DNA of 61,662 nt from Candidatus Gastranaerophilales bacterium (GTDB taxonomy: Bacteria; Cyanobacteriota; Vampirovibrionia; Gastranaerophilales; Gastranaerophilaceae). This document shows positions 16,767 to 23,944 of the stretch, piece by piece (the stretch's first letter is position 1; each line of letters begins with the position of its first letter). Under the pieces are notes generated by a model. That model was not told the origin of the DNA, ran no database searches, and saw only the letters and a program-made list of their open reading frames with translations. The DNA is taken from assembly GCA_944327255.1 (NCBI GenBank), contig CALVHA010000014.1, positions 1 through 61,662 of the forward strand. Direction: 5' to 3'. Position numbers and translations under genes: made by a program.

Positions 16767-16794
16767 TTGAAAAAAATTTCTGATTTTTTATAAT
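16767..16794 (+). promoter_or_regulatory. Sigma-70 type promoter of the Cys-rich gene
   Basis: TTGAAA (16767-16772), 16-base spacer, TATAAT (16789-16794). It predicts a start near 16801 and therefore a structured leader of about 95 bases before the TTG at 16897. Confidence 0.6.
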
Positions 16795-16803
16795 GGAAAT
16801 ATG

Positions 16804-16886
16804 CAAGGGGCATGGAAGCCTCAGGGGTGGAGATTACAGGTATAATTACCTGATGGACTTTACCTAGGTGAGTAGGTAATTTGGAG
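16804..16886 (+). promoter_or_regulatory. Structured 5' leader with three hairpins, candidate cis-regulatory RNA
   Basis: Three stems follow one another before the GGAG ribosome site at 16883. They are GGGGC/GCCTC at about 16806-16821, CAGGTA/TACCTG at 16837-16852, and TTACCT/AGGTAA at 16860-16879. The last two share sequence: ATTACC of the second stem can instead pair with GGTAAT of the third. The leader therefore offers two exclusive folds close to the ribosome site. It matches no riboswitch class I can recall. Function is inferred only from structure and position. Confidence 0.4.
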
Positions 16887-16896
16887 AATATATAAA

Positions 16897-17118
16897 TTGT
16901 TTAGAAGTAGGGATATGGGTAGAGCAGTTGCAGTAAGAAGATGGACTACTACCGCTCTTGAATGTTACAAAAGAGGCTGCAATTGTGAAGGTTGTTTTTA
17001 CAAAGATTTTTTCAGCGGTTCATCTCAAAAATGTCAAATGAAAGCATCTGTGCTTGAATTAGTTAGAGTTATTGGTGCGCCTAACGTAGAATTACAACAA
17101 TTTTTAATTGAAGATTAA
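16897..17118 (+). CDS. Small Cys-rich protein, unknown function
   Basis: Seventy-three residues from a TTG preceded by GGAG at ten bases; an ATG at 16915 is an alternative start giving 67 residues. Five cysteines, C23, C28, C30, C33 and C46, form the block ECYKRGCNCEGCFYK and SQKCQMK. Such spacing suits a zinc or iron-sulfur site. A basic N-terminus (RSRDMGRAVAVRRW) and a C-terminal helix (ASVLELVRVIGAP) flank it. I do not recognise the family. It is monocistronic, with a promoter, a structured leader and a hairpin after it. Confidence 0.7.
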   Translation: MFRSRDMGRAVAVRRWTTTALECYKRGCNCEGCFYKDFFSGSSQKCQMKASVLELVRVIGAPNVELQQFLIED

Positions 17119-17145
17119 TCTTCTTTAAAAATTTAATACAAATTC

Positions 17146-17182
17146 TTAAAAGGGTATAAAAATTTCAATTATACCCTTTTAA
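17146..17182 (+). terminator. Probable terminator hairpin
   Basis: Thirteen-base inverted repeat (TTAAAAGGGTATA and complement) with an eleven-base loop, downstream of the Cys-rich gene. The T-run lies within the right arm rather than after it, so efficiency is uncertain. Confidence 0.5.
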
Positions 17183-17196
17183 AAAATAATTAATTG

Positions 17197-17205
17197 TGTT
17201 ATACT
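17197..17205 (+). promoter_or_regulatory. Extended -10 promoter of hpf
   Basis: TGTTATACT, a TGN-extended -10 box, lies 31 bases before the hpf start codon. A GGAGG ribosome site sits between. No good -35 is visible. Confidence 0.45.
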
Positions 17206-17236
17206 GTATAAGCAGTATTTTAACACGGAGGTATAC

Positions 17237-17596
17237 ATGCACATTTACGTTAACGGAAGAAACATCGAAATTACTGAAGCAATTAAAGCTTATGTAAAAG
17301 AGAAAATGGGTAAAGTCGCAAACCATTATGACCAAATTCAGGGTATTGAAGTAGTTTTATCTGTTATTAAAAACCCTTCAGCTTCAGGCAAACACGTTGC
17401 AGAAGTAACCTGCAAAATGAATACGGGTGTTGTTCGTTGTGAAGAAGCAGCTGATTCTATGTACGAAAGTATTGATCTTTTGGCGGATAAACTTGGCAGA
17501 CAAGTCCAAAAATTTAAAGATAAAACTTTAGGTTCAGACAAAGCTTCCATCAGATTAGAAAACTTGGTAGAAGAAACTGAAGAAGCAGAAGAATAA
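17237..17596 (+). CDS. hpf: Ribosome hibernation promoting factor (short form)
   Basis: Ribosome-associated stress protein of the HPF/RaiA (S30AE) family, binding the 30S decoding region when growth slows. At 119 residues it has only the N-terminal beta-alpha-beta-beta-beta-alpha domain. The family pattern is MHIYVNGRNIEITEAIKAYVKEKM, VEVTCK-like strand AEVTCKMN and MYESIDLLADKLGRQVQKFKDK. The C-terminal dimerisation domain of long HPF, usual in Firmicutes and Cyanobacteria, is absent. It would thus act like E. coli HPF or YfiA. A GGAGG site precedes the ATG, and a glycosyltransferase gene follows after 2 bases. Confidence 0.9.
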   Translation: MHIYVNGRNIEITEAIKAYVKEKMGKVANHYDQIQGIEVVLSVIKNPSASGKHVAEVTCKMNTGVVRCEEAADSMYESIDLLADKLGRQVQKFKDKTLGSDKASIRLENLVEETEEAEE

Positions 17597-17598
17597 AA

Positions 17599-18384
17599 AT
17601 GATTAATGGTAAAAAAGTCATCGTAATTATGCCTGCATATAATGCGGCTAAAACTTTAGAACAAACATATAATGAAATATATAAAGATTTTGTAGATGAA
17701 GTAATACTTGTAGATGATAATTCTCAGGATGAAACTCGTGAAATCGCAAAAAAATTAGGCATTAAAACAATTGTTCACAAAGAAAATAAGGGGTACGGTG
17801 GCAACCAGAAATCATGTTATAAAGCAGCATTGAAATCCGGAGCAGACATTGTAGTAATGCTGCATCCGGATTATCAATATACACCGAAGCTTATTCCGGC
17901 AATTGTCTCAATGATGGCTTTTGAAGAATACGATGCCGTATTCGCATCAAGAATGCTTGGCAATTCTGCTTTAAAAGGAGGCATGCCTTTATATAAGTTC
18001 ATAGCAAATAAGTTTTTAACAGCTTTTGAAAATATTTTAACTAATCAGAAGCTTTCTGAATATCATACAGGATTCAGAGGGTTTACGGCCGAAGTTTTAA
18101 AAAATTTACCGCTGGAATCCTGTGACGATGATTTTATATTTGATAATGAAATTATCGCTCTACTGTTCTACAATAACTATAAAATAGGCGAAATATCTTG
18201 CCCGACAAAGTATTTTAAAGAAGCTTCCTCTATTAATTTCATAAGATCCTGCAAATACGGGATCGGTGTACTTGGAGTAAGCCTGAAATACAGACTGGCA
18301 AAAATCGGAATAAAATCAAAAATATTTAAAAATAATGCAAAAAAATTAGACCTTGATACACAAATGGAATATTATTTCAGCTGA
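17599..18384 (+). CDS. GT2 family glycosyltransferase (dolichyl-phosphate-mannose synthase-like)
   Basis: Cytoplasmic-face glycosyltransferase of 261 residues with a GT-A fold. The N-terminus has VIMPAYNAAKTL, the nucleotide-binding VDDNSQDETRE and HKENKGYGGNQKSCYKAAL. HPDYQY replaces the usual DADLQ metal motif. GFRGFTAEVL and the late EISCPTKYFKEASS complete the family pattern. No transmembrane helices are present. It follows hpf by 2 bases, implying co-transcription with a ribosome hibernation factor, though any functional link is unclear. Donor and acceptor cannot be assigned; polyprenyl-phosphate sugar synthesis is the family expectation. Confidence 0.8.
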   Translation: MINGKKVIVIMPAYNAAKTLEQTYNEIYKDFVDEVILVDDNSQDETREIAKKLGIKTIVHKENKGYGGNQKSCYKAALKSGADIVVMLHPDYQYTPKLIPAIVSMMAFEEYDAVFASRMLGNSALKGGMPLYKFIANKFLTAFENILTNQKLSEYHTGFRGFTAEVLKNLPLESCDDDFIFDNEIIALLFYNNYKIGEISCPTKYFKEASSINFIRSCKYGIGVLGVSLKYRLAKIGIKSKIFKNNAKKLDLDTQMEYYFS

Positions 18385-18432
18385 AATTCTTAAACCATCT
18401 AATGGAATGATAAAATTTTTAAATTTTCTATG

Positions 18433-18438
18433 TAAAAT
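18433..18438 (+). promoter_or_regulatory. -10-like box for a leaderless transcript
   Basis: TAAAAT followed by TCAATT and the ATG of the winged-helix gene; no ribosome site is visible between. Confidence 0.4.
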
Positions 18439-18444
18439 TCAATT

Positions 18445-18768
18445 ATGTATGACTATGATATAGATAAAGAAGATAAGGAATTAAAAAAAGTCGGGTTGGA
18501 ATTAATGTTTATGACACCTGAAAAATGCAACAGCGATAAAGGAATCACTGCTGTAGAGCTTGCCAAGTTAGTTGAACTGCCATTAGAAGTTGTAAAGAAA
18601 AAATTGTCAATTTTAAAAGATGCAGAAATCGTACGTGTCATTGGGATTAATCCGAAATATTGGAAGTTTGATGAATATAAATTCCAAAGAATGGATGAAG
18701 ATGATGACGTATACAGATTGTTATGTAATTTTGACGATGTCGATTTTGACAGATTTTTTCAATATTAA
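18445..18768 (+). CDS. Small winged-helix protein
   Basis: A 107-residue protein with a helix-turn-helix at about 30-62. It shows TAVELAKLVELPLEVVKKKLSILKDAEIVRVIG, the pattern of a MarR/ArsR-like recognition helix followed by a wing. The C-terminus is acidic and aromatic (MDEDDDVYRLLCNFDDVDFDRFF) and may carry partner contacts. No metal-binding cysteines are present. It sits alone between a glycosyltransferase gene and prs. Probably a DNA-binding regulator; its target is unknown. Confidence 0.6.
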   Translation: MYDYDIDKEDKELKKVGLELMFMTPEKCNSDKGITAVELAKLVELPLEVVKKKLSILKDAEIVRVIGINPKYWKFDEYKFQRMDEDDDVYRLLCNFDDVDFDRFFQY

Positions 18769-18839
18769 TAATTCTTTATATATGCGCAAAAAAATTTTTG
18801 TCCGCATTTAATATAACCGTAATATTACTTAAAAAAAAA

Positions 18840-18868
18840 TTGAGTTTTCTGCCCGACAGGGTTATAAT
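18840..18868 (+). promoter_or_regulatory. Sigma-70 promoter of prs
   Basis: TTGAGT, a 17-base spacer and TATAAT, with the predicted start near 18875. This is the best match to a canonical promoter in the window. Confidence 0.7.
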
Positions 18869-18903
18869 ATACCATGCATTTTAAAATTAGAAAGGATAAT
18901 AAA

Positions 18904-19917
18904 ATGGTTTTAGAAATGTCTTTTCCTCAATTGGAGCGAACAATCAACCCGACACATGACATTAAACTTTTTGCCGGTCGTTCAAATCCAAAATTGGCAC
19001 AGGAAATTGCAGATTCTCTCGGGACAACAATAGGACCGATGATTGTTAAAAATTTCGCAGATGGGGAAATTTATGTTCAGGTAAAAGAAAGTGTCAGAGG
19101 AGATGATGTTTTTATTATCCAGCCTTTATGTAATCCAGTAAATGAAAATTTAATGGAATTACTGATAATAATAGATGCATTTAAAAGAGCAAGTGCAAAA
19201 TCTATTACTGCAGTCATTCCATATTACGGATATGCGAGACAGGATAGAAAAACTTCAGGTCGTGAAGCAATTACGGCAAAACTTGTTGCCGACTTGTTAA
19301 CAACAGCAGGAGCAAACAGAGTCCTTGCAATGGATTTACATACAGGTCAAATTCAAGGATTTTTCAATATTCTTGTAGACCATATTTATGCAACCCCTAT
19401 TCTTGTAAATTATATCAAGAGCTTGAATATTAACCCTGATGATATGGTTGCAGTAAGCCCTGATACCGGCGGAGTTCAAAGAACACGACATTTTTCAAAA
19501 CATATCGGATGCTCGCTTGCTATAATTGATAAACGACGTGACAAGCATAATGAAGCGATTGCAAGCCATGTAATCGGCGACGTTAAAGATAAAGTTTGTG
19601 TTATGTTTGACGATATCATTGACACTGCCGGAACAATTTGTGAAGCATCAAAGCTTTTGAAAAAAGAAGGTGCAAGAGAAATTTATGTGTGTGCTGTTCA
19701 CCCTGTATTTTCCGGTCCGGCAGTTGAAAGATTGGCAAATGCTCCTATTAAAGAATGTATTGTAACAAATACCATTCCTCTTGATATGGAAAAAATGCCT
19801 GCAAATATTAAACAACTTTCAGTTGCACCATTATTAGGACAGGCAATTGCACGAATCCATGATGATGAATCTGTAAGTTCCTTATTTGGTTTTGAAAAAG
19901 AAATGCAGGTTTCATAA
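18904..19917 (+). CDS. prs: Ribose-phosphate pyrophosphokinase (PRPP synthase)
   Basis: Makes phosphoribosyl pyrophosphate from ribose 5-phosphate and ATP for nucleotide, His and Trp synthesis. I start it at the ATG at 18904, with AAAGGA eight bases upstream, giving 337 residues. An ATG 30 bases earlier has no ribosome site. Family blocks are IKLFAGRSNPKLAQEIA, FADGEIYVQVKESVRGDDVFIIQP, YYGYARQDRKTSGREAI, VLAMDLHTGQIQGFF and the PRPP-binding loop VMFDDIIDTAGTI. A canonical promoter precedes it and a strong terminator follows, so it is expressed alone. Confidence 0.95.
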   Translation: MVLEMSFPQLERTINPTHDIKLFAGRSNPKLAQEIADSLGTTIGPMIVKNFADGEIYVQVKESVRGDDVFIIQPLCNPVNENLMELLIIIDAFKRASAKSITAVIPYYGYARQDRKTSGREAITAKLVADLLTTAGANRVLAMDLHTGQIQGFFNILVDHIYATPILVNYIKSLNINPDDMVAVSPDTGGVQRTRHFSKHIGCSLAIIDKRRDKHNEAIASHVIGDVKDKVCVMFDDIIDTAGTICEASKLLKKEGAREIYVCAVHPVFSGPAVERLANAPIKECIVTNTIPLDMEKMPANIKQLSVAPLLGQAIARIHDDESVSSLFGFEKEMQVS

Positions 19918-19953
19918 AAAATTATATATAAATCTGGAAGTATGAAAAGATTT

Positions 19954-19990
19954 AAGCCGGTTTATTTTTAACCGGCTTTTTATTTTTTTT
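19954..19990 (+). terminator. Rho-independent terminator of prs
   Basis: AAGCCGGTT stem, seven-base loop, AACCGGCTT, then a long T-rich run. It separates prs from the convergent coiled-coil gene. Confidence 0.9.
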
Positions 19991-19993
19991 AAA

Positions 19994-20659
19994 CTATTTC
20001 CCCATAGATTTACTTATTTGGGAACGGATTTTGTTGGCTTTATATAAATATTCCGTAAGTCTCTCATAATTCTGAGCCGTTTCTCCGTATGGAGTTTTCA
20101 TTTTGATAAGCTCATCGACATTTTTATTTATTGTAGCCAGAGTATCAAGAGAATCCCCCAACGCAACAATCGACTTAAATCTTTTTGAAACACGCGCCAG
20201 AATCTGACGTTTTATAAATTTTTTAACAGCATTAATGACGGGCATTTTCCGTTTATTAGCCGTTGCAGCAATATTATTTATTCCATCGGAAAGTTTTGAC
20301 GGTAAATCTTTTGAAGAGTATTCTTTATATAAATCTCGCAATTCACCCTCTATCCTCTGTTTTTTTATGCGCAAGCTGAATAAGTCCTGCTGATTTCCAA
20401 CTTTATCAGCAATTGTAATTTTCTCATTCAAATCACGCAAGATTTTTTCTTTATCCTCAATTTTATATTCCAATTTTAATGACTCATCCTCAACGTTCAT
20501 ATAAGCTTTTTCTTCAAGAATATTTGAGTCCAAATCATTTAATCTACGGGGATTAGTTACAAGATTAGATATAGAAATAGTCTGAGGAGTGATAAACCAA
20601 TTTTTCTCAGCACCTTTCAATGTAGAAAAAATATTTTTTTTATTTTCCTCATTTCCCAT
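19994..20659 (-). CDS. Coiled-coil protein, unknown function
   Basis: Unrecognised 221-residue protein, started at the ATG encoding MGNEENKK. A TTG 21 bases upstream is possible. Residues ~55-115 form a coiled coil (KLEYKIEDKEKILRDLNEKI and RIKKQRIEGELRDLYKEY), followed by a basic helical C-terminal half (NKRKMPVINAVKKFIKRQI, SKRFKSIVALG). There is no signal peptide or membrane segment. TAAAAT lies 7 bases before the ATG with no ribosome site. Composition suggests a structural or nucleic-acid-associated protein, but nothing identifies a role. Confidence 0.6.
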   Translation of the reverse strand: MGNEENKKNIFSTLKGAEKNWFITPQTISISNLVTNPRRLNDLDSNILEEKAYMNVEDESLKLEYKIEDKEKILRDLNEKITIADKVGNQQDLFSLRIKKQRIEGELRDLYKEYSSKDLPSKLSDGINNIAATANKRKMPVINAVKKFIKRQILARVSKRFKSIVALGDSLDTLATINKNVDELIKMKTPYGETAQNYERLTEYLYKANKIRSQISKSMGK

Positions 20660-20712
20660 ACTGATAATTTTAAAATACAAAAAAAAGTTTTTTTACCTCT
20701 AAAAAGGGGAAA

Positions 20713-20757
20713 ATGTTACAATTGTTTGTAATTTTTATGTTACAATATCAATTGTAA
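20713..20757 (+). promoter_or_regulatory. Promoter/operator region of pfp with repeated TTACAAT motifs
   Basis: GTTACAAT occurs twice, 25 bases apart. Two inverted repeats overlap these copies: TTACAA-TTGT-TTGTAA at 20716-20731 and TTACAAT-ATCA-ATTGTAA at 20740-20757. TGTTACAAT at 20738 also reads as an extended -10 box. A dimeric regulator binding both inverted repeats would cover the promoter. Confidence 0.45.
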
Positions 20758-20789
20758 AAGGTACATTTTTAAGAAAAGGAAGAGAAAAT

Positions 20790-22472
20790 ATGAAAACACT
20801 TTCACCGTTACAACAAGAAAGATTGAAATATCAGCCGAAACTTCCTTCAAGCCTTTCTAAGGGTATTAATTCTTTGGAAATGATAGAAGGAGAAGCTACT
20901 CAATCTGTAAGAGATCAGGAACAAATTAAAGAACTTTTTAAAAACACATATGGAAAACCTGTTGTGACTTTCAAAATTTCAGATTCGACACAAACTTCCG
21001 CACAAAGAAATGTTGGAGTAATCCTTTCAGGAGGTCAGGCTCCTGGCGGGCACAATGTTATTGCAGGATTATATGATGCTTTAAAACAAGCTAATTCTTC
21101 AAACAAATTATACGGATTTTTAGGTGGTCCTTCAGGAATTATTGACGGCAAATATATTGAATTCACAGATGAATTCATGGATCAATACCGCAATACAGGT
21201 GGTTTCGATATTATCGGTTCAGGAAGAACTAAATTGGAAACAGAAGAACAATTCCAAAAATCACTTGCCGTTTGTAAAAAATTAAATATTTCTGCTGTTG
21301 TAATTATCGGCGGAGATGACTCTAATACAAATGCTGCACTTTTAGCAGAATGGTTTGTTAAAAATAATACAGGTATTCAGGTAATCGGATGCCCTAAAAC
21401 AATTGACGGTGATTTGAAAAATGACCAGATCGAAATATCTTTTGGTTTTGATACTGCAACAAAAACTTATGCAGAATTAATAGGCAACATCCAACGTGAT
21501 GCTAATTCAGCTAAAAAATACTGGCACTTTATCAAAATTATGGGAAGAAGTGCTTCTCACGTAGCTTTAGAAGCAGCTTTGCAAACCCAGCCGAATATTA
21601 CCTTGATATCAGAAGAAGTTGAAGCTAAAAAAATGTCTTTAGAAAGCATTGTTAATTACATGACAGATATCATAGTAAGACGTGCTAATATGGGTAAAAA
21701 CTTCGGTATAGCTGTAATCCCTGAAGGTTTGATTGAGTTTATTCCTGAAATGAAATCAATGATTTCAAATCTGAACGACATTATGGCATCTTTAGAAACA
21801 GACCCTAGTTTTGTTAATGCTACAACAATTCGCGACAAATTTGATATCGTAGAAAACAGACTTGACGAAGATAACGCAAAAGTTTACAACTCTTTGCCTG
21901 CAATTATTAAAGGTCAATTATTAGCAGACAGAGACCCTCACGGGAATGTTCAGGTTTCTAAAATTGAAACTGAAAAATTGTTGATTGAAATGATTTCTAC
22001 GAGATTAGACGAACTAAAATCTCAAGGAGATTATATTGGCAAATTCTCTGCTCAATCCCACTTCTTCGGATATGAAGGCAGATGTGCATTCCCTTCAAAC
22101 TTTGATGCTGATTATTGCTATTCATTGGGTTACAATGCCTTTGCATTAATCAACAATGGTTTGACAGGATATTTATCATCTGTAAGAAATCTCACTCAAC
22201 CTGCCAGCGAATGGATTGCAGGTGGAGTTCCTCTTACTATGATGATGAATATGGAAAAACGTCATGGTGAAATGAAACCTGTTATTCAAAAAGCTCTTGT
22301 TAAATTAGACGGACCTGTTTTCAAACAATTGGAAGCAAACAGAGAAGAATGGGCAATGAATGACAGATATTTATTCCCTGGTGCAATTCAATATTTCGGT
22401 CCATCCTGTGTATGTGATGTAACAACATGTACTCTTCAACTGGAAAGAGCTAAAGAATTAGCATCAGTGTAA
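20790..22472 (+). CDS. pfp: Pyrophosphate-dependent phosphofructokinase
   Basis: Long-type (about 560-residue) PPi:fructose-6-phosphate 1-phosphotransferase, a reversible glycolytic and gluconeogenic enzyme. GGQAPGGHN (81-89) and [12 protein letters not shown] form the phosphate-binding region. GGDDSN at 174-179, with Asp where ATP enzymes have Gly, marks PPi use. The catalytic PKTIDGDLK is at about 202-210, with [13 protein letters not shown] and the substrate-binding [18 protein letters not shown] after it. The extended length and C-terminal [19 protein letters not shown] block match the plant-beta/spirochaete group. A strong ribosome site, a repeat-rich promoter region and a terminator flank it. 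Confidence 0.92.
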   Translation: MKTLSPLQQERLKYQPKLPSSLSKGINSLEMIEGEATQSVRDQEQIKELFKNTYGKPVVTFKISDSTQTSAQRNVGVILSGGQAPGGHNVIAGLYDALKQANSSNKLYGFLGGPSGIIDGKYIEFTDEFMDQYRNTGGFDIIGSGRTKLETEEQFQKSLAVCKKLNISAVVIIGGDDSNTNAALLAEWFVKNNTGIQVIGCPKTIDGDLKNDQIEISFGFDTATKTYAELIGNIQRDANSAKKYWHFIKIMGRSASHVALEAALQTQPNITLISEEVEAKKMSLESIVNYMTDIIVRRANMGKNFGIAVIPEGLIEFIPEMKSMISNLNDIMASLETDPSFVNATTIRDKFDIVENRLDEDNAKVYNSLPAIIKGQLLADRDPHGNVQVSKIETEKLLIEMISTRLDELKSQGDYIGKFSAQSHFFGYEGRCAFPSNFDADYCYSLGYNAFALINNGLTGYLSSVRNLTQPASEWIAGGVPLTMMMNMEKRHGEMKPVIQKALVKLDGPVFKQLEANREEWAMNDRYLFPGAIQYFGPSCVCDVTTCTLQLERAKELASV

Positions 22473-22489
22473 ACAGAAAAATAACAGAA

Positions 22490-22524
22490 AGACTCCCGCT
22501 TTTTTAAAAGGGGGAGTCTTTTTT
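22490..22524 (+). terminator. Rho-independent terminator of pfp
   Basis: AGACTCCC, an A/T loop, GGGGGAGTCT and then TTTTT. It lies directly downstream of pfp. Confidence 0.9.
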
Positions 22525-22569
22525 ATAATACAATTCCATAAATAAGCATATCAATTTAGCGTCCACTAC

Positions 22570-22761
22570 TTACTCTTGAAAATCAAATAAGTCTTTTACT
22601 TGGATTTTAAAATTATCAGCTATAATTTTTAATTTACTTAATGTAACATCCGTTCTTGTCGTTTCAATAAGACTTATCATACTATGTGATACGCCATTTA
22701 TCCCTAAGTCATCTTGGGTTAATCCTCTTTATTTTCTCAGTTGTTCGTTTTGACGTCCGAT
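22570..22761 (-). pseudogene. XRE/Cro-type HTH regulator broken by a nonsense codon
   Basis: The minus strand encodes a classic Cro/C1 helix-turn-helix: IGRQNEQLRK, stop, RGLTQDDLGINGVSHSMI, then SLIETTRTDVTLSKLKIIADN and VKDLFDFQE. An in-frame TAA at 22729-22731 interrupts the first helix, and no start codon follows it in a useful place. The 5' end merges into the adjacent 18-bp inverted repeat, so the original start is also lost or unclear. With full-length XRE proteins near 70 residues, almost the whole domain remains. The decay is therefore recent, or the codon is an error or variant in this assembly. Confidence 0.8.
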
Positions 22762-22763
22762 AG

Positions 22764-22810
22764 AATATACAATGGGGTGGAATAAAATTGTATCCACCCC
22801 ATTGTATATT
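22764..22810. repeat. 18-bp perfect inverted repeat
   Basis: AATATACAATGGGGTGGA, an eleven-base loop, then the exact complement. It lies between the XRE remnant and the end of rpoD. It can serve as the rpoD terminator (minus strand), though no clear T-run follows the stem. It may alternatively be a miniature palindromic element that disrupted the regulator's 5' end. Confidence 0.8.
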
Positions 22811-22837
22811 TCTCATAAAAAGTATTTTGTAATTATT

Positions 22838-23944
22838 TTAACTTTCTACATATTCTCTTAAGCGTTTGCTTCTGTTCGGATGACGAAGTTTTCTTAAAGC
22901 TTTTGCTTCAATTTGTCTTATACGTTCACGGGTTACGCCGAACAACTGCCCTACTTCTTCCAGAGTTCGCTGACGTCCGTCGTCCATCCCAAAACGTAAT
23001 CTTAATACATCACGTTCTCTTGGTGACAGTGTACATAAAACTTCTGCCAAATCTTCTCTTAACAGTTCAGATGCCACAGTTTTAATAGGAGCATCAGCTT
23101 CTTTATCCTCAATAAAGTCACCTAAACGCGAATCTTCTTCCTTCCCGATAGGTGTCTCAAGTGATAAAGGTTCTTGAGCGATTTTAATTATTTCACGAAG
23201 TTTAGGAATTGAAACATTCATTTCAATTGCAAGTTCATCTTCGGTTGGTTTTCTCGATAATTCTTGAGCAAGCCTTCTTGTAACCTTCTTCAATTTATTA
23301 ATAGTTTCAACCATATGAACAGGGATACGAATTGTTCTTGCCTGATCAGCAATAGCTCTTGTAATTGCCTGTCTTATCCACCATGTTGCATATGTTGAAA
23401 ATTTAAAACCTCTTTCGTGGTCAAATTTTTCAGCCGCACGGATTAATCCAAGATTCCCTTCCTGAATTAAGTCCAAAAACAGCATCCCACGACCAACATA
23501 TTTTTTTGCAATACTTACAACCAAACGTAAATTTGCCTGAACTAACTTTCTCTTTGCAATTGCGCCCGGAGTTCCGCCTTCGAGAATTTTTCTTGCAAGT
23601 TCAATTTCTTCATTAGCCGAAAGCAACTTGATTCTTCCGATTTCTCTTAAATAAAGTCTTACGGGATCATCTACGGCAATACCTTTTGGCATTTCAATAT
23701 CGGATGAATTCATATCTTCTTCATCATGGCTTCCCATCATATAAATGTCATCCATATTGATTTTTGAGCCCATTTTTTCTGTTACTATATCTTCAATATT
23801 GTCGGTACTAATGTCCATATTCATGTAATTAACGCCATGCGGGTCAGCGTCAAGATTTGCATCCTCATTTAAATCACTCAAATTCATAGTATCATCATCC
23901 AATACACTTACGATTGAGGAGTTAGGTTGTCTTTTTTTAGTCAT
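22838..23944 (-). CDS. rpoD: Primary sigma factor RpoD/SigA
   Basis: Housekeeping sigma-70 factor of 368 residues, a length typical of Gram-positive and cyanobacterial SigA without the large non-conserved insert. An acidic, Asn/Asp/Met-rich N-terminus takes the place of region 1.1. Region 1.2 is [12 protein letters not shown], region 2 runs from [28 protein letters not shown] to [20 protein letters not shown], region 3 contains HMVETINKL, and region 4 ends with [31 protein letters not shown]. The start overlaps the end of dnaG by 8 bases, the classic dnaG-rpoD arrangement, but without a visible rpsU. Confidence 0.96.
   Translation of the reverse strand: MTKKRQPNSSIVSVLDDDTMNLSDLNEDANLDADPHGVNYMNMDISTDNIEDIVTEKMGSKINMDDIYMMGSHDEEDMNSSDIEMPKGIAVDDPVRLYLREIGRIKLLSANEEIELARKILEGGTPGAIAKRKLVQANLRLVVSIAKKYVGRGMLFLDLIQEGNLGLIRAAEKFDHERGFKFSTYATWWIRQAITRAIADQARTIRIPVHMVETINKLKKVTRRLAQELSRKPTEDELAIEMNVSIPKLREIIKIAQEPLSLETPIGKEEDSRLGDFIEDKEADAPIKTVASELLREDLAEVLCTLSPRERDVLRLRFGMDDGRQRTLEEVGQLFGVTRERIRQIEAKALRKLRHPNRSKRLREYVES

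Noticed and set aside
16558..16896. Known riboswitch, SRP RNA, 6S RNA or raiA-motif RNA in the gap before the Cys-rich gene
   Set aside because: None of the conserved cores I can recall for these RNAs is present. Only hairpins and repeats are supported.
20713..20757. Cyanobacterial HLR1 box for an RpaB-type regulator
   Set aside because: The half-site GTTACAAT matches, but HLR1 needs two copies 2 bases apart and these are 25 bases apart; orthology of the response regulator at 2235 to RpaB is also unproven.
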